A stretch of 55,384 nt of DNA, from assembly GCF_000426545.1 (NCBI RefSeq), contig NZ_AUFO01000036.1:1-55384 (forward strand), read 5' to 3'. How positions within the stretch are numbered: position 1 is the stretch's first letter; each line of letters opens with the position of its first letter. Positions 37,701 to 46,041 of this stretch are shown one piece after another. This DNA is from Paenibacillus massiliensis subsp. panacisoli DSM 21345 (GTDB lineage Bacteria > Bacillota > Bacilli > Paenibacillales > Paenibacillaceae). A program made the translations under genes and the position numbers. Below the pieces are notes generated by a model. That model saw only the letters and a program-made list of their open reading frames with translations, was not told where the DNA came from and ran no database searches.

Positions 37701-40585
37701 CCCTCCCATTGGACATCTACACCATGGCAATACAGTTCCCCTAGGCAGTATGTGATTTGTTCCCAAGCATTTTTCCTCATATCCAATGAGTTCAACAATA
37801 GCCGATCCTCATTAAGGGTCAGTCTGCCAAGCGTACACAGCATTTTGTTGGAACCAATTTCGAGGAATATGGTATTGGGTGTATCCTTCAATTGAGACAT
37901 CGCATGGTAGAAATCAACTTTATCCTTGATATGATTGGTCCAATACTCCGCATCTAATATGTCTTCTTCGTCCATTACTCTTCCGAGGGTAGCGGATATA
38001 TAGGTGAGCTTACTTTTATTAAATTTCACTTCATCAGCAACGTGTCTAAATTGCTCCAGGATCGGAGTCATAAGGTGAGAATGGAATGCATGAGACACTT
38101 GCAATCTATTTACATTTAATTTTCTCTGCATGGCTTCTGTCGTTACTTCCTCAACAGCATCCACATCACCAGAGATCACGATATTTTCTTCCGCATTATG
38201 CAGAGCAATAGAGAGCTTACCTTTATAATCTTGCAACAATGCTTCCACGGTAGCTTGATTCGCAAAAATAGCGGCCATAGCCCCGCGCCCCGGAGCTGAA
38301 TCCATGAATTGGCCACGCACCGCGACCAGCTTTACCGCATCCGCAAGACTCAATATGTCAGCGGCAACGGCTGCTGCGTATTCTCCCAGACTATGACCAA
38401 GCACAACTTCAGGTGTAACCCCTATGCTTTCCCAAAATTTCAGCAAGGCATACTCGATGGAAAATATAAGTGGCTGGGCATAGAGAGTCTTCTCAATATC
38501 TCCGCTAGAATAGTTGCCACTATAGAGCATCTCCACTAACGATTGATTTATAAACGGATAAAATAATTGATCGCATTCGTCCAAGGCGAACTTAAACGGA
38601 GGATTGGATTGGTACAATTCCTTGCCCATATTCAAGTACTGCGAACCTTGGCCTGTGAACAGAAATACGAGCTTTATATCCTGTTTCATCTCAAGTTGTT
38701 CATTCTGCCTTGTGGAGATCCCATCCTTGCTGTTCGTATCCAAATATGCCCGAAGCCTGTTCATTATTTCTTCTCGACTTTTACCAGATACCGTAAACCG
38801 ATGAGCAAAATCAACCTTACCCTGGTTGTTACTATATGCGTAATCTTTGAGTGCAATATGCGGGTTACGCTGTAAATATGCAAGATTGCTTTTTATGTTT
38901 TCATATAATGCATGTTCACTTTTAGCTGATATTTTGATGATAGAGATCGGCTCTGCATCGTTAGTATGCTGCTGCTCTATTCGGGGTGGTTCCTCCAAAA
39001 TGATATGGGCGTTGGAACCCCCAAAGCCAAAACCGTTTATTCCGACCCTTCTTAAGCTTCCTTCGTTCTTCCAGACTTTGTGTTCCGATATGACGGAGAT
39101 CGGTGATTTCTCCCAAGGGATATGTGGATTAGGCTCGTTAAAGTTGAGATTTGCAGGAATCATCTCGTTCTTGAACGTTAGTAGCACCTTTATAATGCTA
39201 GCTATACCTGCCGCCGCCTCCAAATGCCCAATGTTGGATTTAACAGAGCCAATCTGAAGGGGGTTATTCATAGTTCTATCTTTGGCATAGGTATTCACAA
39301 CAGCCTTTACCTCTATCGGATCGCCCAATTTTGTACCTGTGCCATGCATCTCCAAATATTCAATATCAGAATGCTGTAACCCAGCATCTTTTAGCGCCTT
39401 TCGAATTACTTTTTCCTGAGCTTGGCCATTGGGAGCTGTTAATCCATTGCTCTTTCCGTCCTGGTTGATCGCTGTACCTTTTACAATCCCAATGATATTG
39501 TCTTTATCCTTCTCGGCATCACTTAGACGCCTTAAAATCAGTACTCCGCCACCTTCTCCCCGTCCATAACCATTTGCTGCAGCATCAAAGCTTTTGCTCT
39601 GCCCGTCAATAGAAATAGCCTCTAGCTTGGAGAAGCACACATGAACGGCTGGCGAAATCATCAAATTCACAGCACCAACAACTGCGGTATCCACCTCACC
39701 GGATTTAATCGCTTGACAGGCCAAGTGAAGTGCAGTGAGTGAGGAAGAGCATGCCGTATCCACACAAAACGATGGTCCTTCAAAGCCGAATGTGTACGAT
39801 ATCCTCCCGCAGGCAGTACTAAAAGTTGTCCCCGTAAGGGAATAAGCATCTATTTTACTCAAATCCCCTGATTTGTAATGAGCAAATGAATATTCCTCTC
39901 CTGCTATACCGATGTATACACCCGTATTGCTTCCATAATATTGAGCAATATTGATGCCACCATGCTCAAAGGCCTCCCACGTCAACTCAAGGAGTAATCG
40001 CTGCTGGGGGTCCAATGCTTTTGCCTCTTTGGGCGATATATTAAAAAACTTCTGATCAAATTGATCAATCGGTACATTTAGAAAGCCACCTTTTCTTGAA
40101 TACATCTTTCCAGGCTCTTCTTTATCCGGGCTGTAATAGCTATCCACATCCCACCGATTCTCAGGCATCTCACAAATGCCATTAATCCCTTTGATTAAGA
40201 CATCCCAATATTCCTCTGGGCTGTTGGCTCCTCCAGGAAAGCGGCAGCTCATCCCTACGATCGCAACATCCTCCTTGGATCGAGAAGCTTTGTTGTCTTG
40301 GGCCGGGTCAGCACTCTCTGTGCCTAAGTCTACTGGGTGTAGGATGTTATAGACATAATCCGCATATAGGTTGATGTTGGAATTCTCAAATATAGATGCA
40401 ACTTCAATATCAATTCCGAATTGCTTCGATACCTTCTTCGTAAATAGAGGGATATCAACAGATACCAGACCCAGGCTGATGAATGGTTCGGTATAATCCA
40501 CAACCTTTTCGTCCAAAATATCTTCCACTAAATCTGCCAAATATCCAATAATCTCACGCTTTGTAAAAGATTTCTCTGAACTCAT
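34769..40585 (-). CDS. Type I polyketide synthase: ACP-KS-AT-DH-KR-ACP
   Basis: 1938 aa from an ATG behind AAGGAG. The N-terminal carrier-like domain (1-85) has the unusual core SLGLVSVDI with Ser42. KS (about 107-540, DTACSSS at 277, HGTGT, SNIGHLEAA). AT (about 640-940, GHSLGEY at 730, HAFH, malonyl type). DH (about 1000-1290; His in QEHIIFDTAIAP, with Asp for the usual Gly of HxxxGxxxxP, and DSIFQ). KR (about 1550-1730; GGTGSIG, IDD as in B-type, catalytic Tyr in NYAAANYF). C-terminal ACP (GVDSL, about 1866). One extension with full reduction to an enoyl chain is expected. There is no acyl ligase or loading AT, so the starter must arrive on the N-terminal ACP from another enzyme, plausibly the E1/E2 pair encoded upstream. 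Confidence 0.94.
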   Translation of the reverse strand: MSSEKSFTKREIIGYLADLVEDILDEKVVDYTEPFISLGLVSVDIPLFTKKVSKQFGIDIEVASIFENSNINLYADYVYNILHPVDLGTESADPAQDNKASRSKEDVAIVGMSCRFPGGANSPEEYWDVLIKGINGICEMPENRWDVDSYYSPDKEEPGKMYSRKGGFLNVPIDQFDQKFFNISPKEAKALDPQQRLLLELTWEAFEHGGINIAQYYGSNTGVYIGIAGEEYSFAHYKSGDLSKIDAYSLTGTTFSTACGRISYTFGFEGPSFCVDTACSSSLTALHLACQAIKSGEVDTAVVGAVNLMISPAVHVCFSKLEAISIDGQSKSFDAAANGYGRGEGGGVLILRRLSDAEKDKDNIIGIVKGTAINQDGKSNGLTAPNGQAQEKVIRKALKDAGLQHSDIEYLEMHGTGTKLGDPIEVKAVVNTYAKDRTMNNPLQIGSVKSNIGHLEAAAGIASIIKVLLTFKNEMIPANLNFNEPNPHIPWEKSPISVISEHKVWKNEGSLRRVGINGFGFGGSNAHIILEEPPRIEQQHTNDAEPISIIKISAKSEHALYENIKSNLAYLQRNPHIALKDYAYSNNQGKVDFAHRFTVSGKSREEIMNRLRAYLDTNSKDGISTRQNEQLEMKQDIKLVFLFTGQGSQYLNMGKELYQSNPPFKFALDECDQLFYPFINQSLVEMLYSGNYSSGDIEKTLYAQPLIFSIEYALLKFWESIGVTPEVVLGHSLGEYAAAVAADILSLADAVKLVAVRGQFMDSAPGRGAMAAIFANQATVEALLQDYKGKLSIALHNAEENIVISGDVDAVEEVTTEAMQRKLNVNRLQVSHAFHSHLMTPILEQFRHVADEVKFNKSKLTYISATLGRVMDEEDILDAEYWTNHIKDKVDFYHAMSQLKDTPNTIFLEIGSNKMLCTLGRLTLNEDRLLLNSLDMRKNAWEQITYCLGELYCHGVDVQWEGLATSFDHSFNRVALPTYVFDKESYWMQPVCSHEASRTSSAVPDHHPLIGQRIRTPYLKNGVLYQSEYTMENPYFMQEHIIFDTAIAPAAAHMSMLISIAKDFRDPVSCTISNVEFHAPLTAVQEEKRIVQFSIEDTDLEQMKFELVSTDKQSEHENWMKHCQGNIVMSQERGHEKRVSITELKAQYPEVNSGVNAYDVMRKFGFKLGEGFTRISQVWKGEAEGLCYIDPKKDIPNGQDYIVYAGTIDSIFQSVFFISELSMRMNSQSEDYALKTAIPISLGKIKYYYREAESFWCHIKVDDSQQSGVVGDIDVYNEKGEIVFEIERIMAKITERDTLLKELNSSGDRMIYDVKWMEQARTARKLEVDSNEKIVLFGNEPDVVDRFFEQFNSRGMSAVRVIQGDKYVEHENDVFFVSYTNKHEVKNLLEHIADQYQQEKYRLIYLSTINETRLTNLDADELLRRVQEDCSGLLHIVQSITELNYTQVMGIQVITNNVHQSDGTPTSVYQAPLWGFSEVIRLEHTGLWNGIIDSDIPMLENHIDEIISEILHGADKQVVLRNPHKRYIPRLIRGGRSLAQQEELTLRADDKAVYLITGGTGSIGQIYAEYLIQKGARNIVLLSRNQASATMLEVMDSWKENGVQVMLEKADVSNEADVIAVVQQLRQNNMTIRGVVHAAGIIDDKMIRDQTWESFENVFKAKVAGTYHLHHALKEEDLDFFIMMSSISSIVGNMGQANYAAANYFMNIFAEYRRSLGLPALSICWGPWEEAGMATSSSDILKNIGNKGIYGMSKELGRKMIDKVFLKDLASIVVADADWELFSQKTGVDEVTAFLTNFIMNSHTASGAKDNQDSRQNVVASLHALGPSERSEYLLSLLHTSAAKIIGFEDVNQLSVDTPFAEQGVDSLMIFSLRNQIKNLLDLQVDISIFFNYPSLRKLNSYLLTEVESLQQQKEAVPSASDEPSVDDILSEINSLIN

Positions 40586-40602
40586 TGTCTCATCTCCTTA
40601 AG

Positions 40603-40664
40603 GGTTCCTTTCTTAGAACCAGAACAAAGAAGCTTCCAGCACCACAACGGGTGGGAAGCTTCTT
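40603..40664 (-). other. Tandem hairpins in the leader of the PKS gene
   Basis: Minus-strand order: a 15-bp stem with a 2-nt bulge (arms 40627-40643 and 40650-40664) containing GGAAGCTTC, then a small GGTTC/GAACC hairpin (40603-40620). They fill the gap between the ABC permease stop and the PKS Shine-Dalgarno. The T tract after the large stem is weak (TGTTCT), so read-through or pausing is as likely as termination. Confidence 0.6.
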
Positions 40665-40688
40665 AAATATTGGGTTGTTACTATTCCA

Positions 40689-43016
40689 CTATTCTATGCT
40701 CTTCAAGGATTCAATCATATTGATCTGCGACACTTTTCTTCGAAGTAACAAGTTGGACAAAATCGTGAGCACAAATGCAAGGCACACCGATATGAGCAAG
40801 ACAAGCAGACTTAATTGGTTAGGAATCTGCTGGTGTGTACTGGATAAGCCTCTGACAACCAGATCGTACATGTACCCACTTATAGGCAGTGCTACCACAA
40901 TCGCAAAACTGGTCAGGATGATATTTTCGAAAAATATAAGCCGATGTATTTTATGTTTTGGATAGCCTAACACCTTTAAAGTAGCCAGCTCACGATTTCT
41001 TTCATAAATATTGATAGAGGATATCGTGTACATCGCTCCAAAGGATAGAACTACAGCACTGATGATAAACATAATAAAGATAAAACTATTTTGCTTCATA
41101 ATATACTCTGCCGATTGCCTTAAATCATTCTTATCCGAGATCATATCCACCTGCTGTACTTGCTCGAAGAAGTTGCGTACGGTTGTAAGCTCTGTCCCAC
41201 TACCTGCCTCTACCAATAACGACGTTGGCGAATAATCAATGCCGAAGCTACCTAGATAAGCTGGTGTACAGTAGAATGAAGGATTCGAGTACTGAGTAGA
41301 AATTTGCAAGACTTCCATATCGACCGTTTTATTAGATAATTCTGGCGTGGTGAACTTGATCTGAATGGTATCACCTTCTGCAATGCGGTACTTATCTGCA
41401 TACGATTTGGGTACCAGTACCCCATTGTCTTGCAGTGCCAGCTCATTACCATGATCGTCGAAGAAATGAATAAGATGGTTATCCTTCTCAGTAACTACTA
41501 ACGTCGCATTCTCGTTACGATTTCCTTGAATGAGCTCCACTGGGAAGGCTGACAAATCATAGCTACTCTTAATACCTTCAGGTAGTTGTAGCATCTCTGG
41601 TGAATTTCCTCTGGTGTAGTCAATCTTTAAATCATAGGTGTTTACCACTTCAATCTGATCAGCTACTTGCTGTAAAGCCATTTGAGTACCAAAAGCCGTG
41701 ATTAACAAAACTGTGCTTACGACAACTCCAGCGGAGCTCGCCAAAGCTTTCCCTTTGTTGAGAAATATATTTCTCAGAATGAGCTTGTAGCTGTAAGGGA
41801 TGTTTTGCCAGGCTCCCGGAAGCCTTTCGATAAGCAGCCTTTTCATCTTCTTAGGCGGCTTTGGACGCATCGCCTGTGCCGCGCGTTCCCGCAAGACAGC
41901 TCTACCACTTAAGTAACAGGACAGGATTCCAAATGCACTTGAAAAAAGAATGGGTGGAATCACGGAAGTTAAGGATAAGGAGAAGGCAATATCAGGTAGC
42001 GAGTAAGCTCTCGCATTCGATGCTCTCACTAATGGAATGAATATACTGGCAGCCGCAATACAGCCGAGTATCGAACCTATAATTCCCACTAATACTGGAT
42101 AGCCCATATAATGCAGCATAATACTCTTGTTCTTTACACCCAGTGCCTTCATGATCCCGACTTGATTCCGTTGCGAATCAATGATCCGTGACATGGTAAG
42201 GAATAGAATAATAGCTTCGATGATAAAGAGAACGAGCGGTATTACTTTGCTCATCAGCTTATTATTGTGAATGGTTTGTTGTAACTGAGAATAGCTGAAT
42301 GACCGTTCCTTGCTAACTTGACTTAGATAAGGGAGTCCCTTGGACTGCTCTTCAATTGTTCTACCTAATTGATCAATATCGTATCCGTCCTTGGCATCAA
42401 TCAATATCTCATTATAGTACGAGCTGCCTGCTATGAGAGGCAAGGCTGCTTCAGACACGTACGCAAATCCTGAGGTTTTATGATCCTGTATTTCATTTTT
42501 CTTGGCATATTCCACATTCTCGCCCAAAGCACTGATTATGAACAACTCATTTTTGTTATTCACACTTAACTGGATCTGATCGCCAACTTGATACTGATGC
42601 TCTTGAGCGTAATGGGAATCCAGCAAGATTTCATTCGCTTGGTTCGGAATTTGGCCTTCAATGATTGTAGGTGTATTGATTTGATTATGCTCAGGAATCG
42701 AATACAGCTTTACAGTTGCCTTCGTGTCCTCTAGCACCTGTGTTGCATCCAAGGTATAACGTCCTTCGATTTTGTTTACACCCTGGACTTCACTCATGCT
42801 TGCCACAGCCTGCTTGGAAATGCGTTCATAGTAGACATTTAAATCACTTAAGTTATGCTCCTCAAAGTAAGCCTTCGTATAATCACTAAGATCATCACTT
42901 AACGTGACCAAGCCTGCATAAAAAAAAGCGCCCACCGCAATAACCAGCACAAATGCAATAAATTGCCCGATGGATTGCCTGATATCACGAATCAATTTTA
43001 TGAATAGCTTCATCAT
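40689..43016 (-). CDS. ABC transporter permease, FtsX/MacB-like
   Basis: About 775 aa from the ATG at 43016, which overlaps the ATPase stop (TAATG). Topology seen: one helix at the N-terminus (FIAFVLVIAVGAFFYAGL), a large extracytoplasmic domain, three helices with the FtsX core (about 260-400), a fourth about 425, a second outer domain, then three C-terminal helices (FTSX again near 640-770). Long two-FtsX permeases of this kind pair with MacB-like ATPases in antimicrobial export or self-protection. Its position in the operon points to export of, or resistance to, the cluster product. Confidence 0.9.
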   Translation of the reverse strand: MMKLFIKLIRDIRQSIGQFIAFVLVIAVGAFFYAGLVTLSDDLSDYTKAYFEEHNLSDLNVYYERISKQAVASMSEVQGVNKIEGRYTLDATQVLEDTKATVKLYSIPEHNQINTPTIIEGQIPNQANEILLDSHYAQEHQYQVGDQIQLSVNNKNELFIISALGENVEYAKKNEIQDHKTSGFAYVSEAALPLIAGSSYYNEILIDAKDGYDIDQLGRTIEEQSKGLPYLSQVSKERSFSYSQLQQTIHNNKLMSKVIPLVLFIIEAIILFLTMSRIIDSQRNQVGIMKALGVKNKSIMLHYMGYPVLVGIIGSILGCIAAASIFIPLVRASNARAYSLPDIAFSLSLTSVIPPILFSSAFGILSCYLSGRAVLRERAAQAMRPKPPKKMKRLLIERLPGAWQNIPYSYKLILRNIFLNKGKALASSAGVVVSTVLLITAFGTQMALQQVADQIEVVNTYDLKIDYTRGNSPEMLQLPEGIKSSYDLSAFPVELIQGNRNENATLVVTEKDNHLIHFFDDHGNELALQDNGVLVPKSYADKYRIAEGDTIQIKFTTPELSNKTVDMEVLQISTQYSNPSFYCTPAYLGSFGIDYSPTSLLVEAGSGTELTTVRNFFEQVQQVDMISDKNDLRQSAEYIMKQNSFIFIMFIISAVVLSFGAMYTISSINIYERNRELATLKVLGYPKHKIHRLIFFENIILTSFAIVVALPISGYMYDLVVRGLSSTHQQIPNQLSLLVLLISVCLAFVLTILSNLLLRRKVSQINMIESLKSIE

Positions 43017-43720
43017 TACCACTCGATTCCTTCAACGTTCTGCCTGTTAGGATTCATTGTCACGCTTTCAATCTTTCCGCTCTTCACCTTAATAATTTTA
43101 TCTGCCATGGGCGCGATCGCTGAGTTATGTGTGACCAGTACAACGCATTTCTGCGTTTCTTTGTTCAGGTCTTGAAGAAGTTTTAGGACGGATTTCCCCG
43201 TAACATAATCCAAGGCGCCGGTTGGTTCATCGCACAGAAGAAGCAACGGATTTTTGGCAACCGCTCGCGCGATCGCTACGCGCTGTTGTTCACCACCAGA
43301 AAGTTGGGAAGGGAAGTTCATCATACGATCCTTTAGCCCCACTTTGTATAGGATGTCTTTAGCATCCAGATGATCTTTGCATACCTCCGTGGCAAACTCA
43401 ACATTTTCTAGCGCATTCAGGTTCGGAATTAAGTTGTAAAACTGAAATACAAAACCAACCTTCTCAGCGCGATATTCCGTTAGTCTTTTCTCGTTGAATC
43501 CCGTAATATCCTGGTCACCAACCCACACTTGTCCAGCCGTGGCTGTATCCATACCGCCTAGAATATTCAGAATTGTGCTTTTACCTGCACCACTAGCACC
43601 CAAGACTACAACGAATTCTCCCTCCATGATTGAGAAATCTACGCCAGCAAGTGCCTTAATTGTCACCTCTCCTATGGAATATTCTTTCGTCACAGCTTTG
43701 AATTCGATAAGCTTTTTCAC
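43016..43720 (-). CDS. ABC transporter ATP-binding protein, MacB/LolD type
   Basis: About 234 aa from a GTG at 43720 (VKKLIEFKAVTKEY), chosen because GAGGAG lies nine bases before it; the ATG at 43729 abuts that site. Walker A GASGAGKST, Q-loop FVFQFYNL, signature LSGGEQQR, Walker B LLLLCDEPTGALD and the switch His in VTHN are all intact. It forms one transporter with the coupled permease. Confidence 0.94.
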   Translation of the reverse strand: MKKLIEFKAVTKEYSIGEVTIKALAGVDFSIMEGEFVVVLGASGAGKSTILNILGGMDTATAGQVWVGDQDITGFNEKRLTEYRAEKVGFVFQFYNLIPNLNALENVEFATEVCKDHLDAKDILYKVGLKDRMMNFPSQLSGGEQQRVAIARAVAKNPLLLLCDEPTGALDYVTGKSVLKLLQDLNKETQKCVVLVTHNSAIAPMADKIIKVKSGKIESVTMNPNRQNVEGIEW

Positions 43721-43755
43721 TTCGTACATCTCCTCGTAATGCTTTTATGAACCTG

Positions 43756-43798
43756 GTTTGACTCGATTTCCAATGGTAAGGAGATGGATAAGTCAAAC
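43756..43798 (-). other. Inverted-repeat hairpin upstream of the ABC ATPase gene
   Basis: Perfect 8-bp outer stem GTTTGACT/AGTCAAAC and inner TCCA/TGGA, without a T run. It lies about 35 bases before the ATPase start, in a 250-base gene-free gap. No clear promoter was seen in the gap. Confidence 0.5.
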
Positions 43799-43969
43799 TA
43801 TGCTAAGGGAATTTCTTTGACAGAGCTACGTGAACAATACCTCTCTGTTACCACTTTAACTTATAATTGATTTGTTGGGAATATCATCTAGTTTTTGTTC
43901 AATCATATCATACTTATTTGAGACGTACAGAGTTTAGAATTGAATTTCTTAGCCATTTTGTGAAATATG

Positions 43970-45022
43970 TTAATTCAGATAATCCTCATATCCACTTTCC
44001 AGATGAGCCTTGAAGGTGTTCAAAAAACGCAGTCCATCTGCACCATCAAAGAAACGATGGTCGAAGGTTAACGTGATCGGGAGCATTTTTCTAACTACAA
44101 GCTCATCGTTCTCGGTCACAACCACTTTTTTATCTGCACGGTAAAAGGCAATGATAGCCACCTGTGGATAGAAAATAATAGGAGTGGCAAATCCGCCTCC
44201 TATGGCTCCCACATTGCTTATAGTAATCGTTCCCTTTTGAGAATCTGCAAGCAACATAGTTCTGGATCTGGCTCTCTCCACGAGTGCATTAATCTCCTGG
44301 GCCAATACATCAACTGACTTCCCATTAACCTGATGTATGCTTGGAATAACAACGCCATCCACAGTATCCACCGCTATTCCGATATTGTGTTCTGAGAACA
44401 GTTTCAATGAGCCATTGAACTCATTTGCGTTGAACATAGGATGCTGATGAAGGGTCTGGGACAATGCCTTTGCGAATATAGGTGTCAATGTTAAGTCTAG
44501 TCCCTTATCTCGTTGTAATCGTTCCTTATAATTCAGCAGATTTGTTATATCTGCTTCAGCATAAGCCGTTACATGAGGGATGGTTTGCACGGATTTTGTT
44601 ACGATTCGCGCTATCTCTTTACGAGTGGATGTCATCTTCACAATCGTCTCGTCGCTGGAATCCTCTAAGGCTGCACTAGGGTATGTACCTAGATTGATAC
44701 CGAAGTCATTCCATGACTGCTGCTCGGCCTGACCCAGATCCATATTTAACCATTCGTTATTCATCACGTCCGGGGTTCCCCTACTGTCCTGATCAATAAC
44801 CAAGATGACGTTGTCGACAGTGACGACATCACCCGGCTTGTAGGGGAGCCTGTCGATTACTCCTGCTACTGGTGAAGGCAACACGGTCGTTATCTTATCT
44901 GTCTGAACTTCAACAAGCGGTTGGTCTTCAGCAACCTGCTCTCCTTCTTTGACCATATAGGCAACGATATATCCTTCATACAATCCTTCTCCAAGCTCAG
45001 GAAACAAAAATTCATATTTCAT
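43970..45022 (-). CDS. 2-oxoacid dehydrogenase E2-like dihydrolipoyl acyltransferase lacking the E3-binding domain
   Basis: 350 aa from the ATG at 45022 with GAGGTG ahead, six bases past the E1beta stop. The lipoyl domain occupies about residues 1-78 (lipoyl lysine in QTDKITT). The catalytic domain occupies about 125-350 (IPHVTAYAEAD, then DHRFFDGADG with the active His/Asp). Normal E2 proteins carry a 35-residue peripheral subunit-binding domain between these; here about 50 residues with no such motif fill the space. No E3 gene is present in the window. So the acyl group may be passed to a carrier protein rather than only to CoA (inference). The alternative is a housekeeping-type complex that borrows E3. 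Confidence 0.88.
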   Translation of the reverse strand: MKYEFLFPELGEGLYEGYIVAYMVKEGEQVAEDQPLVEVQTDKITTVLPSPVAGVIDRLPYKPGDVVTVDNVILVIDQDSRGTPDVMNNEWLNMDLGQAEQQSWNDFGINLGTYPSAALEDSSDETIVKMTSTRKEIARIVTKSVQTIPHVTAYAEADITNLLNYKERLQRDKGLDLTLTPIFAKALSQTLHQHPMFNANEFNGSLKLFSEHNIGIAVDTVDGVVIPSIHQVNGKSVDVLAQEINALVERARSRTMLLADSQKGTITISNVGAIGGGFATPIIFYPQVAIIAFYRADKKVVVTENDELVVRKMLPITLTFDHRFFDGADGLRFLNTFKAHLESGYEDYLN

Positions 45023-45027
45023 ATATC

Positions 45028-46020
45028 TCACCTCTTCAAGGAAACTAACATTTGATCTATTTCGTGAACAATTCGATCTGTAGAAGGCAAATAGTAGTCT
45101 TCAATGGAGAATTGGGGAATAGGTACATCAAAACCTGTAATTCGCTTTACCGGAGATTTCAATTCACTGAACATACGCTCCTGAATCACAGCAACTAGCT
45201 CCGCCCCTACACCGCCTGTCAATGCAGCTTCATGTACAATCACAGCCCGCTGCGTTTTTCTTACAGATGCCTCTATCGTCTCCATGTCAAATGGATATAG
45301 CGTACGAAGATCTAGGACCTCAACATGAACACCTTGAGACTTCTCAAGCTGCTCCGCCGCCTGCATCACGTTCCAGATCATGGCCCCCCAGGATATGACG
45401 GTGATATCTTGCCCTTCTCTTACGATACTCGCCTTACCCAGAGGAACTGTATATCTATGCTCGGGGACATGATTGCGCACACTGCGATATATTTTCATAG
45501 GCTCCAGAAAAATGACAGGATCACTACCTTCCGAAGCCGCAATAAGCAGACCCTTCGCATCATAGGGATTACTAGGTATCACAACTTGTAGTCCTGGTGA
45601 TTGAAATAACAGCGCTTCGATACTTTCCGAGTGCAGCTCAGGAGCACGAACTCCAGCCCCGTAAGGAGCTCTTATAATTAACGGCACCTCATATTTACCC
45701 TGAGTGCGCATTCTCAGCCTTGAAAGATGTGACAGAATTTGCTCTAAGGCAGGATAAATGAAGCCAAAAAATTCAATCTCAACGATAGGCTTAAGACCAT
45801 TTAAGGCCATACCAATTGCGCAGCCTACAATGCCTGCTTCGGATAAAGGAGTATCCACTACACGTCGATCACCAAATTTGTTGTACAAATTCTCGGTAAC
45901 ACGAAACACACCACCGTTTATACCGATATCTTCTCCTAAGAGAAGCACCTGATCATCACTGGCCAATAACACATCCAAGGCTTCATTTAGTGCCTGAACA
46001 AGGTTCAATTCTCTCTCCAT
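45028..46020 (-). CDS. Pyruvate/branched-chain 2-oxoacid dehydrogenase E1 beta-like subunit
   Basis: 330 aa from the ATG at 46020 with GGAGGA eight bases upstream. Transketolase-like pyrimidine-binding domain (LLLGEDIGINGGVFRVT, DTPLSEAGIVGCAIG) and C-terminal domain (VLDLRTLYPFD, VHEAALTGGVGAEL) are intact and of normal length. With the alpha subunit it decarboxylates a 2-oxo acid on thiamine diphosphate and acylates the lipoyl group of E2. The cluster position suggests it provides the polyketide starter. Confidence 0.92.
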   Translation of the reverse strand: MERELNLVQALNEALDVLLASDDQVLLLGEDIGINGGVFRVTENLYNKFGDRRVVDTPLSEAGIVGCAIGMALNGLKPIVEIEFFGFIYPALEQILSHLSRLRMRTQGKYEVPLIIRAPYGAGVRAPELHSESIEALLFQSPGLQVVIPSNPYDAKGLLIAASEGSDPVIFLEPMKIYRSVRNHVPEHRYTVPLGKASIVREGQDITVISWGAMIWNVMQAAEQLEKSQGVHVEVLDLRTLYPFDMETIEASVRKTQRAVIVHEAALTGGVGAELVAVIQERMFSELKSPVKRITGFDVPIPQFSIEDYYLPSTDRIVHEIDQMLVSLKR

Positions 46021-46041
46021 ACTAAGTCTCCTCCGTAACAT

